Positions 1 through 11,830 of a DNA stretch of 64,000 nt are shown here, piece after piece. The stretch lies in assembly GCA_004380135.1 (NCBI GenBank), contig QXCR01000062.1, forward strand, positions 97,763 through 161,762, given 5' to 3'. The notes under the pieces were generated by a model. That model saw only the letters and a list, made by a program, of their open reading frames with translations, was not told where the DNA came from and ran no database searches. The DNA is from Stemphylium vesicarium. Its lineage: Eukaryota > Ascomycota > Dothideomycetes > Pleosporales > Pleosporaceae. The first letter of the stretch is position 1. Each line of letters starts with the position of its first letter. Both the position numbers and the translations under genes were made by a program.

Positions 1-298
1 CCAGACCTCGCCGCCTAGCTGGCTTATTCCAATGGCCTTGGTGCCATGATACCTCCTTCACATAATTCGCAAGCTCAGGACGTTCAGTCGGGGGTGACAA
101 TACTATGCTGCGGAGTAACTGTTCCGGGTGCAGACCAGGGTAACTTCGGTAAAGGCGATCCGTTGTTAGACGTCGAAGCAGCCGGCTTGTTCCATTGAGA
201 GCGCGGAAAGTCGAAAGATCGTCGGCATCGATATAGTCTAAGATGGCCAGTAGCAGTTCCTCTGGGAGCGCACCGAGTTCACAGGGTCGTGAGATCAT
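1..298 (-). CDS. F-box protein, N-terminal part (runs off window edge)
   Basis: The reverse strand is open for 99 codons from an ATG at 298-296 to the first base of the window. Residues about 8-50 match an F-box: LGALPEELLLAILDYI, then DDLSTFRALNGTSRLL and a short basic stretch. This is the usual Leu-Pro-x-Glu-Leu start, hydrophobic helix and D/E-L-x-x-h-R/S-x-h-N/C pattern. F-box proteins bind Skp1 and recruit substrates to SCF ubiquitin ligases. After the F-box comes a Tyr/Pro/Trp-containing segment like the linker of fungal F-box proteins of unknown target. The C-terminal substrate-binding part lies outside the window, so the target cannot be inferred. The F-box assignment is firm; an intron close to the edge cannot be excluded. 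Confidence 0.85.
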   Translation of the reverse strand, partial: MISRPCELGALPEELLLAILDYIDADDLSTFRALNGTSRLLRRLTTDRLYRSYPGLHPEQLLRSIVLSPPTERPELANYVKEVSWHQGHWNKPARRRGL

Positions 299-2399
299 GG
301 CTTCCATTGTTGCGGGTGACGGATGAGCTGAGAACGCAGGTCGGTGGAGCGTCTGCTGATCGCAGGGCGATCTACCTAGTTAGCTTGCCCCACTGCGAAC
401 CTGAAATCATTGATGAACTAGCGGCTTGGCGATGGGGTGATCGGATCGGATCGAGTGTTTGTTTTTCCTCCATCCTGCGTCACCATCACAAACTATCTGT
501 AACCGCACGCGATACCCAGGTGTCCTTTTTCCACAGTCATACTCTTCATCTTCTCAATTTTTGTGAGTTTGCCTTTGGACACGTGAACGGGCATTGGCGC
601 CTGTTAGTGCAAGTTTATTGCAAAGGGGCACGCGTATCGTCGACTTGGCGAAACTTGGACCCTTTATTCTCGGTGCCTACTCATCACTCAGAGCCGCAAT
701 ATCCTAGTTCGATGGATTTTATCCTACTGTAGCCGACATAAAGATTCTTCGTGGTGGAGATCTCGTGCTTCTTGCCATCCCGACTGTGTAGCGGCAACAA
801 CTTCTCCTTGCTCGTTCCCCGTTCGCGCACCTCATGTTGATCAATCCATTGCGGTATGGTCGTCTAATTTCAGATTCATGTCCAGATATAGACCTATGCT
901 CGTCCTTGGCTGGAGTTGGTTGTCATACGATGAGGTGTCTGGATCTTTCTATTAGCGGAGACTCTTCCGGACCTTGCGGTGGTTCCTTCCCGTGCCGCGC
1001 CCAGAACCGGACTAACAATGGCGCCTTTCGCTTGTTTCAATTGTTAAGCCGAAGTTATTCGACATCACTCATCTATTCAGACAGCCCTTCGTGAGTCTCC
1101 GACTAATCTGGCATTGTACATGGCCGCTTCAACTGTATCGAGATCACCGAGAAGCGATAGTATCGCAGTGAGATAGAATGCGTAAGCAAATATTTGGATG
1201 GAATCTCCATATTGGATGAGACTAGAAAAAGATCAGTTACGAAGTTCATATTCAGTCCTAAGTCACGCACACCGATGGCAGTGGAATGCCTGCTCACCAG
1301 TTCTCAAAATGCCATTCGATCGTGGGTCATTTGAAGAAGCATTTTCCTGTATGGTTTCCAAGCGGTTTGGGTCGACGACTATCTTTAGGGCTGTATTGAA
1401 AAGACTACTCGACTAGGTCTTGTCCTTCGCCGCCGAACGAACATGTACTTGGTATCACGGATGGGATTCATGCTGCTAATATCCCTGTAATGGCTACATG
1501 GGTGGTTTCAAGCGTGCTTGTAACATCGGGCAGACCGTTTGGATCTGCATGGAGGTACACTAACGTGCTCGACAAAGTCACCTCAAAGTCACGGTTACAC
1601 TAACCTGCGGTTCATCTCACGATCGCCATCCGTTCCTGGTAGGTCCCTGCCGAGAAGGAGGCTCCGCGGAATCCTTAAGCTTTTTGCCGCCAGCCAAGAC
1701 GGCTCTTATACCGTTTAAGATGTTGAGAGACGGCGGCCTTTAGTGTTGGGGCGCGGGTCTTACAGTAATTCCGATTGTCGTGGTACTGTGCTGCGATATG
1801 TCAAGATCCTCGGGGGTAAGTCTACGCTTGCGCAGTCGCATACGTAAGAAGATGTGGCACTTGGTTGTGTGCCGGACCGAACCGCGCTAATTTACGGAAA
1901 GGTGAAATGCTAACGACTCCAAATTTCACAAACACCTGCCATTTTCATCATTTCGCAACAACACCGCAAAGTACACAATATGACCCAATGCCTATGGTGT
2001 AGGTTTTTGTGTGCGTGGAATGGTTGGGACGGCAGTATCTCATGCCACATTTCATCTCCCCGCTCGCTTCCAGTGCCAAGCACATCCTACATAACCCCAT
2101 GTCGGGGAGATATTGCAGTACTGCAACTTCGCGGCGCAGCAACACCGCTCCGCTGGCTGAATTCGAAAACTATATATCCAAAATTCTCCACCCGCGCGCC
2201 GTTCGTGCAGTATGCACCTTCCTGAAATAAGATCGGACTGTTTGGTCAACGGAAAAATTGGCATCGAAAAGACATGCCTGTTCCACATGCCGGGAGCCCA
2301 GCATGTGGATTTATCATTCCATTCGCATATAAAGATGTCGATACTTTGACTTTCAAATAGCTGGGAAAACATTCGGTCCCGTCGTCTCTTTCCTCATCC
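299..2399. other. Intergenic, no supported gene
   Basis: About 2.1 kb between the F-box gene and the tyrosinase. Only short, overlapping open frames without recognisable domains are present. The last 75 bases hold the tyrosinase core promoter. I see no tRNA, repeat or transposon feature. Confidence 0.6.
2328..2333 (+). promoter_or_regulatory. TATA box of the tyrosinase gene
   Basis: TATAAA followed by G, about 70 bases upstream of the chosen ATG at 2400. Its position fits a short fungal 5' UTR. Confidence 0.5.
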
Positions 2400-3708
2400 A
2401 TGATGAAGTTCATCCTCGGTCTCGTGACTTTGGTCGGCAGTAGCGTTGCGACTTCTTTGGAATCCGACGCTTTGGCTAAACACGGACTGGAGCAATTATG
2501 GCTCGACGTCGCCAAAAACTCGGAGAGTTACTCAAAGTCTTGCACCAACAGGACGGTTGCTCGGCGCCGCGAATGGTATGTAACTCTGTATTAATTAGCA
2601 AAACGACTTCTCACACTCCGCAGGTCCACGTTGAAGCGATCGGAGAAGCTGAACTACATCGACGCTGTTCAGTGCACTGGAAAGAAGGCGGCGAGGACCC
2701 CTGCTGCTATCGCTGCCGGAGCGAAGAACCGTTATGACGACTTTGTCGTCACTCATATCCTATTAACGCACTACACACACGGCAATGTTCGTCCTTCCCT
2801 TTCCACCAGGCTATGTCTGGCCCTGCTAACCATCACCAGGGAAACTTTCTCTCATGGCATCGATACTTTATGTGGGCCTGGGAGCAGACCCTCCGTAACG
2901 AGTGCGGATACAAGGGATATCTTCCATACTACAACTGGGCGCTCTGGGCAAATAACCCGCGCTCGTCTCCTCTTCTCGACGGTAGTGATACGAGCATCTC
3001 CGGGGACGGCGAGTATGTCCCAGGGCGCAACGTGAGTTGCGTACCCAACCCAGGCCGATGCTTCGTCGAGATACCTCCTGCCCAAGGAGGCGGTTGCGTT
3101 GCGTCTGGTCCTTTCAAAGAGTAATTCAAGCCCCAACTCTCTTCCATTTTTAATCCACCGTACTAACATCTCCCAGCTGGAAAATGCACGTCGGCCCCAT
3201 CGACACCCTCGACACAACCGTCCCACGCAACCCCTCCCCCGACGGTCTAGGCTACAACCCCCGCTGCATAAAACGCGACATCAACACGCGCTCCTCCTCC
3301 GAGACCTCAGACGCCGACGTCGCCGCTCTAATCGCAAACAGCACCGACATCTCCGACTTCCAAAACACGCTGCAGAACCCTTCTCCAGGCCGCCTCCGCA
3401 TCCATCTCGGCGGCCACCAAACCATTGCAGGCGACGCGGGCTCCGACTTCTACAACTCGCCCTCTGACCCGTACTTCTGGAACCATCATGCGCAAATCGA
3501 TCGTGTGTGGTGGGCGTGGCAGAATCAGGATTTGGCCAAGAGGCGGTTTACGATTGCGGGTACCCTGACGTTTAAGAATGAACCGCCCACGCGGAATGCG
3601 ACGCTGGATGATGTTATGACGTTTGGGGAGTATTTAGGGTTTCCAAATATTACAGTTGGGGAGGCTTCGAGTACGCTTGCGGGGCCGTTTTGCTATGTGT
3701 ATGAGTAG
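2400..3708 (+). CDS. Secreted tyrosinase (type-3 copper oxidase)
   Basis: Four exons: 2400-2575, 2624-2786, 2840-3120, 3177-3708, giving 383 residues; total length is a multiple of three. Introns are 48, 53 and 56 nt with GT-AG ends; TACTAAC and TGCTAAC branch sites are visible in the last two. The N terminus is a signal peptide (residues 1 to about 19). CuA ligands are His103 and His111 (THILLTHYTHG) and His120 (GNFLSWHRYF); CuB ligands are His283 and His287 (IHLGGH) and His310/311 (FWNHHAQIDRVW). The family oxidises phenols to o-quinones; in fungi this group includes melanin-type tyrosinases and secondary-metabolite tailoring enzymes. Length is typical of the short secreted fungal tyrosinases that lack the C-terminal lid domain of classical ones. 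The MFS gene downstream is convergent and need not be functionally linked. Confidence 0.9.
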
Positions 3709-3849
3709 GATGGAGGGTGTGGAATCGAGTAGTTGGTAGAAATGTAATTGGTACGTGTTGATCTAGTCTTTTTGTGAGGACGCTATGAGTGTAGTGGCAC
3801 CAAAAGTCTCACTTTGTCTCTCGAGACACCTATGGCTGAGAGAGAGGAC

Positions 3850-3888
<39 letters not shown>

Positions 3889-4105
3889 GAAGGAGATTGT
3901 TAAGCTGTTGAGCAACTATAGAGGTAAAGTGGACTCGAGCTGGAATTATTTTTTTCGTAAAAGCGCAAAGGTAACCACATGGATATCTCAAACATGAACA
4001 AAAGGAACTGAATGCTGATACGCTATCCATCAACCCCGCTGCCGTCAAAAAACGCCATTCATGCCCATTACATTAACACATTCCGCCCCGCTACACCACG
4101 CCCAT
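3709..4105. other. 3' intergenic region between convergent genes
   Basis: Shared terminator region of the tyrosinase (+) and the MFS transporter (-). It contains a GAAA microsatellite and nothing else recognisable. Confidence 0.6.
3851..3888 (+). repeat. (GAAA)n tetranucleotide microsatellite
   Basis: About nine uninterrupted GAAA units between the convergent 3' ends of two genes. It creates a spurious Lys/Glu-Arg reading frame that is not a gene. Confidence 0.95.
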
Positions 4106-6004
4106 TCAAAGCGGCCTCAACGCGCCACTCCGATCCTCTGCCCACCGTCCGGCAATAGCCTGTCTCGTGCTCTTGCCCCAGAAAGCAACGGGCATAGCGA
4201 CCAAGCCACCCAGAATCTGTAGGCACATGAGTTCGATGCCCACCCACATATACCCATGAGCCTCTATCCACGGAACAAGAGAAAAGCTCATTGCAAAAGA
4301 GAGAAAGTAACAGCCACCGCCCACGACAGCGAGAGCAGGGGCTGCCCAGCGGGGAAAGGCCTCAGTGACCCAGAGCGTGTTTGCAGTCATGAGAGTGACG
4401 AAGGAGAAGCCGTTGATGCCATATGCGAGATAAATGGTCCAAGCAGGCCACGTGAGTCTCACAGCGAGACCATACAGGAGCGAGCTAAACGCGCCAGCGA
4501 TGACGGGCGCAATGTAACCGATGAGGTAGTGTTCCGCCTCGACGACACCACGGTTGCGTCGCGAGAGACGCTTGAGGCCCTTGCAGATGACGAGGGCGCC
4601 GACGGGGAGACCGAACAACGCGCCGACTCCCGAAGCAACGTTAACGGTGCCGACGACGTTGGGAGAGATGTTGTAAGGCGGTGCGATGAGGATGCGCGTG
4701 TACGTCGCGCCGATGTAAATCATGCTCGCCGAGTTGAACGCAGACGCGACGAAGACCCAGAAGATGAGCGGGTTGGCGGCGCAATACGCCATTTGAACGA
4801 AGCACCTTCCCGCGGACGACCAAGACGCAAATGGAGACCGCGATAGACCGACGCGGTCGCGGAACCCGGCGAAGCCAGTGCGAGGTGGGTATTCGGGGAG
4901 GTCGCGGTAGATGTCCGAGTCGACCTCGCGGTCTTGGTAGACTGTTAGTTTCTCGGTTGCGCTCTGCAACAGGATGAGGCCGTTGAAGGCGACGGTCGGC
5001 CGCTTGAAGTATGTCTCTGGGTAGAGAGCGAAGGTGACGACGAAGGAGATGACGATGGGGATAGTCCAGTAGTGGTAGAAGTGGCGCCAGTGGCGGCCGT
5101 GCTCTGCGATGACAGGCACAAGGGCTACGCCTGAGGTGCCGAAACAGCCCGCGATGGACCACATGAGGGCTACAGCTCGTGGGCGTTGGTCAATGTAAGT
5201 TAGGTCGATTACCATGAGGAAGGCCTGGGGCTGTTAGTGGGATGGGAGAAGTGACGGGTGGGGCACGTACGAGAGAGAGTCCTAGTCCTTCACCGAGACC
5301 GAGGAAGCTGACGGCGCAGACTAGTTCGCTGAATGACCTTGCTTGTGCAGCTCCTAGATTGGCGATGAGGACGACCATGGTGGCGATTAGGATTGTCGGT
5401 CGTCGGCCTATGCCTATTGATATCGGCACCCATAGCAAGCAGCCGACACCCATGAATAGGGTTGGGGCAGTGACGAGGGCTTTTATCAGCCATGGCGGTA
5501 TGTCCTGAGTATGTAGTGTTAGAAGAGAGTGGTTGAAATGGGCAGTGAAGGTCATACCTCGTGCTCGAAACTGAGCTGTATGCCATCCAACACTACAGAC
5601 GCCGCTTGCGCAGCAGTCAGACACACAATAGAGAAAAGAGCTATCGCAAAGATTGCTCCGGAAGTCTTCATTCGACTCCAGTTCAGCGGGTCATTCTTGC
5701 TTTCCGAAGCAACGGGGAGCTTCAGTGTTCTCCCATCGTTGGTAACGAGAAAGGTGCTGCCAGTAAGGTCGTACGATTCTCTCTTCGCAGAAATAGAAAG
5801 AGAAGTACTCGCAGTCCTGGGCCTAGCTTGAGACTTTGATCTCGAATACGGGCGAGGATCCTCGGGGTTCCAAATGGGAGACATGGGCCGAGGTCCGGCG
5901 ATGGGTTCGAAACGCAGTTGGGGAGCCAGCTCAACCTCAGGGTGTGGATCTTGCATATTTTCAGCAGTCGTGTTGGAGTAAGTGTCAGACGACATGATTT
6001 CCAT
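4106..6004 (-). CDS. MFS transporter, DHA1-type (12-TM drug:H+ antiporter family)
   Basis: Three exons on the minus strand: 6004-5558, 5504-5271, 5224-4106, giving 599 residues, all junctions in phase 0 with GT-AG ends. A cytosolic N-terminal tail of roughly 100 residues ends in NDPLNWSRMK, the hallmark lead-in to TM1 of fungal DHA1 transporters. The TM2-TM3 loop carries GIGRRPT, a variant of motif A. The long central loop follows YPETYFKRP after TM6, another DHA1 marker. Hydrophobic segments then recur to the C terminus. Members export drugs, polyamines, toxins or metabolites, or import nutrients; the substrate cannot be read from the sequence. A start at the internal Met4 is also possible. 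Confidence 0.88.
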
Positions 6005-9000
6005 ATTAATGAGAGACGAGAAGAACCGCGAGAGAGAGAGAGATAGATACGCAGATGATGCGAGTCAGGCCAAAAAGTGGACCATGGAAGGACGCTGCTG
6101 GGAACAACAGACGAAAAAAAACACTGGGGAACTGAACTGATGAAGAACGGCCGCCAACGGTAGCTTATATCGAACAAGAGAGCCCGGACCTCACAGTTCA
6201 CGTCGTTGGGTCGTTGGGGTCGTTCGGGGTCATCGCGGGCTTTGCCGTCAAGCCACCGTCGATCACGTCTTACCAAGCTTACAATAAAAGTCTAAACTCC
6301 CTTTCTAACGGTGCTCCCAAACACTTAGCCATGGCGCCGAAAGCATACGCAGACAGGCAGGCTGGGGACGGCGGAATTTCGACATTTCGTCCATTCAAAG
6401 TGGGTGCGACCGTGACCGTGGGTTACCTTTTCGAGCATGGTATGAGATTGTCGGAGGATTACCGGGTGTAGCCGATTGGACCCACGGGCAATCACTGCAC
6501 CCAACGGGTCCTGGGGTTCAATCGGGCTTCCACAGACAGCCTCGTACTTGTTTGCCCTCCAAGGATACGGCTGTAAGCCGGTGAAAGACACGTTTCAGAC
6601 GCGCTAAACAGGGCTTGAACCGTGACAGCGGAAGCCAACGGCTATTGAGCAGCTTGGGTGATTGACGTCGGGAGAGCGACCGGTCATGTTCATTGGCACA
6701 TAACTGCCTCGTTGCGCGACCCTAACGAACTGGTGCTGCGGGCGTAGATTTGAGCTCAAACGTCGACGTGTTTTGCGCACGCTGTGTGACGTCCTGCTTG
6801 GTCATGCGAAGAGCATGTGTTCATGTTTCACACAGCGAAAGGCGTTTCGGTGCCGTCGAGGTTAGATGGCAGATCTGGGGAAGCAAATGGCTAATTCCAC
6901 GTCAGCATTATCGCTATTGAAACTCTCATCGCCTGGGACGTTCAATAAAGCTTCGTGTCGATCATGCGTACGCACATCAATGCTCGACGTGAGATGAGTA
7001 GGTAGTAGCATTGTCAGACGAAGAAAGCTGGCCAGATAGGCTTTGAAATGCGAAGCTTGTTCGAAGCTGGGATAACATGTTCATTGGGACGCCGTCGTCG
7101 GCCGAACACGGGTTTGCGACGACGACAACGACTGCGGTGATACCCGAAGGCCCTGCGCCAACTCGAATATCGCGACATTTTCAAGCGACGGAAACAATTT
7201 TCCGATACTCTTCTGCTCCAGACCAACAAGATTCGAAATGATGTGCAAAATGCCGTCTGGGCAAAAAAGCAGGAGCCAAGAAGTAGTTCCCCCTTGATTC
7301 GGGCTTACTCTGCACCCATCGAACCCCATTTTCAGGCACGTTTGCGATTTTCGAATCCGCATGATTCATGCTGCCCCGCGCCTTGCAAACCGCCAGCCAC
7401 GTCGTCAACAATGTCCATGTCGCCTCCTAATACCTACGTAACTACTCAGAGCCCAGAGAAAGCAAATTCACGCGCATTGCCAGCATCAACACGCGCCATG
7501 TTTCTGTCAAACGAACGTCGGTGATATTCGCCCCGTGGATGTATACAGCCTAAAAGGCGGCACGTCAATGTGTCGGTGTCGCGACATGTGACGGGGCGAG
7601 CGGCTCACGGACGACGTCGCCACCGACACCTTCCTAAGTGGGTGGGTAGGGCTGACTGGCGAACCCACCCCCATGATCTACACCGTATGTCGATTACTAT
7701 TAGGGCCGATGGAAATCACGCCCCCCTAATGAATTCGTGAGTAAGCGGTTTTGGACTCGCTGTTTTTACAATGGCTTTCTCGGTGGCTTTGTTGCGGTTG
7801 TGGTGTTTGGCACGGAGTTAGAGATGGCTGGGCTGGTTTGTTTAATTATGTTGGTACGGTTATGCTGTGTAAAGAGCAACGAGTGATGAGGAACCGCCGG
7901 AGGTTGTACGCAATCTGCAAGCTAAAATAGGCAGGCTGCTGCCCTGGTCGACTTGGTTGGGCACTGCCCAGTGATGCTCATGTAAAAGACGGGACGGAAA
8001 GTAATTGCACTGAGACGACCAGGTAAAAGTGCTTTCCCAAGACCCGCTTAGTCCTCAATGATTACAAAGTCCTATTGCTTGGTAAGAAATATGCCTGCGT
8101 CCGTAATCTGCGCATGGCGAAGATCCAAAGCTTTGATGGTAATTGGCGGTGAGGCTGGGAGGTGGTGGTGCGATGTATCATGATACAGAGCAGGACCTGA
8201 GACGTTCAGCAAGAGCTTACTTCAGACTTCAAGGGAGAGTTTAATTGAGCATCAGAAATGTCGCAGTGATTTGTTACAAGGTTATGCTAACGACCGTACT
8301 ACGGGCCGTTCCAACGACACTGAACGTCTGGCGATCGTCAGGCTACATTGAACTCACCTCAGCAAAACGCTCACTGCTCCCATCAAGGAGGCATCGCAAG
8401 GTCTAGGTACAGTAACAGTACACCCCCTTTCTCCTCCTCTCAAATAATCACATGCATCCCAACAGAAACAAACAAGTAGCTAGTATCACTTCTCCAAATG
8501 TCTCATCAGACAGCCATCGAGGCCAACACAGGTCGGTCCTCCTACTCCCATCTCTTCTCCCTTCGGCCCTCTATTCCCAGCACCGAACATCTCCCCCTTG
8601 ACGAAACTTTATCACCCTCTCCTTACCTCCATCACCTGTCAGCCATTTGCATATCCAGCCAAGCTCTCCTGATCGCAATGTCGCACCGATTTCCGAGGGC
8701 CCGACTGCGAGACTTTGGTCAACGGCGCCGCTAAAGGCGGGTGTACCTGGAGCTACGCCGGGCCGTTACGATGGTGCTTATGAGACGGTGATCGGGTGGG
8801 CTGGGGGTTCTAGATGCCGGGAATGGGGAGGTAAGAGGTGGGCGTGAGGGCGTGTGGGTTGGTAGGATACCCAAAAAAAATAGGATAGGATTGCGTTGAG
8901 GGGTGGGGTGACGGCGTTCATGTTATTGCTGAGGGGGTGAGGGATCAAGTATGTGTTGTGGCAGTGATGGCATGCTAAAGCTTTCTACTTAGTATCTACT

Positions 9001-9810
9001 CAGCGTCACTTTGCTGGCTACTTGTAAAGACCGAAGCAATCACTCAAACACTCGCTGGATACGCCGCCTTCGATCGCACGATGTGACATTGGATCGGATA
9101 CACGTGTACGTTTTCTTTCCGGCCAATCTGCTGAGATGTTCGTTTTTCCGGCTAGCATCCCAGCTAACTACTGTACGACCGACTATAAACCATCCGACGC
9201 ATTCAGCTCGGCCTGGCAGAAAGCTACGAGGAACTGCCAGTAAGGAGGTATGTGAGATCAGGCATCACCCCCTCTCCTTCAAGTCAAACGGTGATTACGA
9301 GAGACGAAGCGTACCGACTTTCGGACGCATGTACGAAGGTTGGCATCAGCAAGGATTGAAGCGGGGGAGCTTTGGTCTAGACTTCCATGCAACGGCGTAG
9401 CCAAATATAGTACACGTAGCATCCGGCCTCGAGGTATATAAAATGATGTGAGACAAGTCAGATCGGATAAACCGATGGACCAAGGTTCGACTGCTGGGTG
9501 CGAACAAGCTTCACGGGCGCAAAAAAAAAGAGCAGTCGGGAAAAGGGGGAGAGGATGTTTGTCTCAATTCAACTAAAGTGGAAACCATCTCCAATAGATG
9601 CGAAGAAGAGATCCTGGGTATCGAGTACTAAAACTAGTGGAAAAAAAGGAGATGAAGATGCTGAGGAAGATGCTGGAAAAGGGTCTGCAAAAAGAGCAGC
9701 GATGCAGAAGTCTGTGGCAAGATGATCCGCCTAATGCATCACGACTGTCATCTATACGAGAGGGTCACAATGAAGTGATGAAACAGAAATGTAGCGGCAG
9801 AAGAGGGATA
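6005..9810. other. Gene-poor intergenic stretch
   Basis: About 3.8 kb. Open frames here are short, overlap on both strands and show no domain, except for the weak two-exon candidate near 8.5 kb listed separately. No transposon open frame, tRNA or long repeat is evident by eye. Confidence 0.5.
8498..8847 (+). CDS. Possible small two-exon gene, unknown
   Basis: Weak candidate. An ATG at 8498 opens a 12-13 residue N terminus. Joining 8498-8535 to 8643-8847 (107-nt GT-AG intron, weak GTCCTC donor) leads into a Pro/Gly/Ala-rich frame with DRNVAPISEGPTARLWSTAP, which reads more like protein than its neighbours. The predicted product is about 80 residues, with no signal peptide or known domain. A second GTAAGAG donor near 8830 suggests that the true 3' end could differ. 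I do not recognise the family. It could equally be chance coding-like sequence. Confidence 0.28.
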
Positions 9811-11424
9811 TCAGTTGTACCAGCCGTTCGACCCAACATTAGTCTCTTCGTTCTCGCGATGCGGTATCAGCGGCTCTGTGATGTCAAAAGCCTCAATAAA
9901 CATCTGCCAAGTGGGGTAGTCGAGACTGAAGACAGCTTGGTGTTTTTGGACGTTGTCTTCTCGTTGCTCCGAGACGCCACGGGGTGCTGCCGGGACTGTT
10001 TTCATGTTAGCGCACGGACACCGTGGAGATATGGATATCCTTACCAAGTAGTGGAAGGCCATCTTCATCTTTGATGATCTTCGCGTTGCCTTCTCGCACT
10101 AAGAAGCTAATGTAGAATAGGTTCTCTACTGTCTGACCGAAATCATGCGGATTGATGGCAAAGTCAAGTAGATGAACAGCGGGCTCCCCTTCACCAGTCA
10201 AGGCCATCCTGTGTCGATGAAGAGCGGCAGCTTCGTCCTCGGCAGACGGCTCGTTGTCTGGATCTGCGTTAAGGTCCCTCTCGACAAGGGTTGCGCCTGT
10301 ATCTGTGTGCTCCGTGAGTCGTTGTCTGATACCCTTGACAAGATGGGTGAGATTGTTGTTCTTGTTGTCGCTTTGTTGCATGTCACCCTCCCTAATCTCC
10401 TGGGGCCGGGTTGCGGGACCGAGTGGTTGGCGCTGGGACCGTGCTTTACGTTGAGTTGCGCGGACGCGTTTCTGTACTGACAGCGGGCCGAGAAGAAAGC
10501 TTGCTGTGGGGGGTCGAGTGTTACAGGGAAAGGCAGCCCTTCGGCCTAGTAAGCCCCAATCAAGACCATCAACATCGTCGTCGTCTTCGTCGTCACCCAC
10601 AGGCAATGTTGGTGCATCTTCCCCGCCCGCGACATGACCTCCAGATTTCATGAAGTATATGCATTTGGAAACGAATTGGTCAAGGTCGATGCCCACGCCA
10701 GAGTTGCCCAGGGCGTTGGTGAGCTTCTTGCCGGCCAAGTCACTTACGTTGACCAAGAAGCGGGAGTCTACGGTGGCATCGGCTGTCTGTCGCACTTTGC
10801 TGAACATGCTGTTCTGCGTCTTGACGGCATCCAGGAGGCCGCTATTGCGCGACTTTACAAGGTCATCGCGATTATCTGCGATGGTTAGCCATGCTCAGGT
10901 AGTGAAACCGCCATATCAAACTCACCATCCAGCATGCGCTGATGATCGCGCATGGTCGCGCGCAACTGCCTGCGCTTCTCCGGGTCTTGATTCGGGTTGT
11001 AAAACTTCAAATCGCCCTCTTCATCCGGCTCAGGCTGAGTGACGGCCTGGGAAAGGGTGTCTATTCCATCCTCCTCTTCCTCCTCTTCCTCCTCTTCATA
11101 GAGCTGCGATTGTGCCATGCTGTAGTTGCCCGTTCTCCTCCGCTTACTGCCATTGCCCCTCGAGCCTGAATCTGGTGTGGGCATACGTGCCGACGCGCTC
11201 CGTAGGCCCTTTGATTTCCCCCTTCGCGGGGTGTTTTCGCGCGTCGCAGGCGTTTCGTTCTCCTTATCCGAGTTCATTGAGCGTGTCGGACTAAGGACGG
11301 AATATGATGATGTGTGCACATTGCTCTGCGTCCGGGGCGCTACAGAGGGGTCGCGATACAGCGAATCGACCGTGGAGGCGCGTGTCTGTGGCGTGGTAGG
11401 GGGATGGGTGTTGAGACGCGCCAT
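9811..11424 (-). CDS. nse4: Nse4, kleisin subunit of the SMC5/6 complex
   Basis: Three exons: 11424-10926, 10875-10045, 9995-9811, giving 504 residues. Introns are 50 and 49 nt; a GCTAAC branch site is visible in each. The N-terminal 110 residues are low complexity (Ser/Thr/Pro/Arg), then an acidic Glu run. The kleisin N-terminal helix region follows (DNRDDLVKSRNSGLLDAV and KVRQTADATVDSR), then the diagnostic LDWGLLGRRAAFPCNTRPP. The C-terminal winged-helix part holds HDFGQTVENLFYISFLVREG and an acidic end with FSLDYPTWQMFIEAFDIT. Nse4 bridges the Smc5 and Smc6 heads with Nse1 and Nse3, and acts in DNA repair and replication-fork stability in the nucleus. It is divergent from VPS34 across about 406 bases. 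Confidence 0.92.
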
Positions 11425-11830
11425 GCCGGCAGTGAAAAGGGGGCAAAAAGCGACGGGCGATGGGCGACGATATGGCGGGGTAGGGTGATGGTGTTGAGGC
11501 TGATATTGGGCTTTGTCCTGTTCCTGGGACGCGGTTGCCCCATCCGCATTAAGCCCACATCCGCCGGTTTAGCGCGATTCTTACCTGAGAGAAGTGCGAC
11601 CGCACTCGTCAGCCAAGGCTCCCACCGCGTACCCCTGTCGCTCATGGCTCGCCTTGTGGAGCTTCTGACCCGCCCGAGGTGCGCATTCAGTCTCATTCAC
11701 CCCGCCGAGACATCCACGCCTGTGCATGAACTCGTGTTCTCGCTAGCTGGATTGAAGCTTGTCATGTGTTGCTAGATGCCCGCCTCTTTCTAATGGCAAG
11801 CGGCAGTCATCAGCTTCCCCACCGCGCACG
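11425..11830. promoter_or_regulatory. Shared divergent promoter, nse4 / VPS34
   Basis: The 406 bases between the two divergent start codons must contain both promoters. There is no canonical TATA box, as is usual for housekeeping genes. No specific operator can be named. Confidence 0.5.

Noticed and set aside
4256..4846. A 196-codon plus-strand frame inside the MFS gene
   Set aside because: Arg/Asp/Glu-rich antisense shadow of TM helices; no support as a gene.
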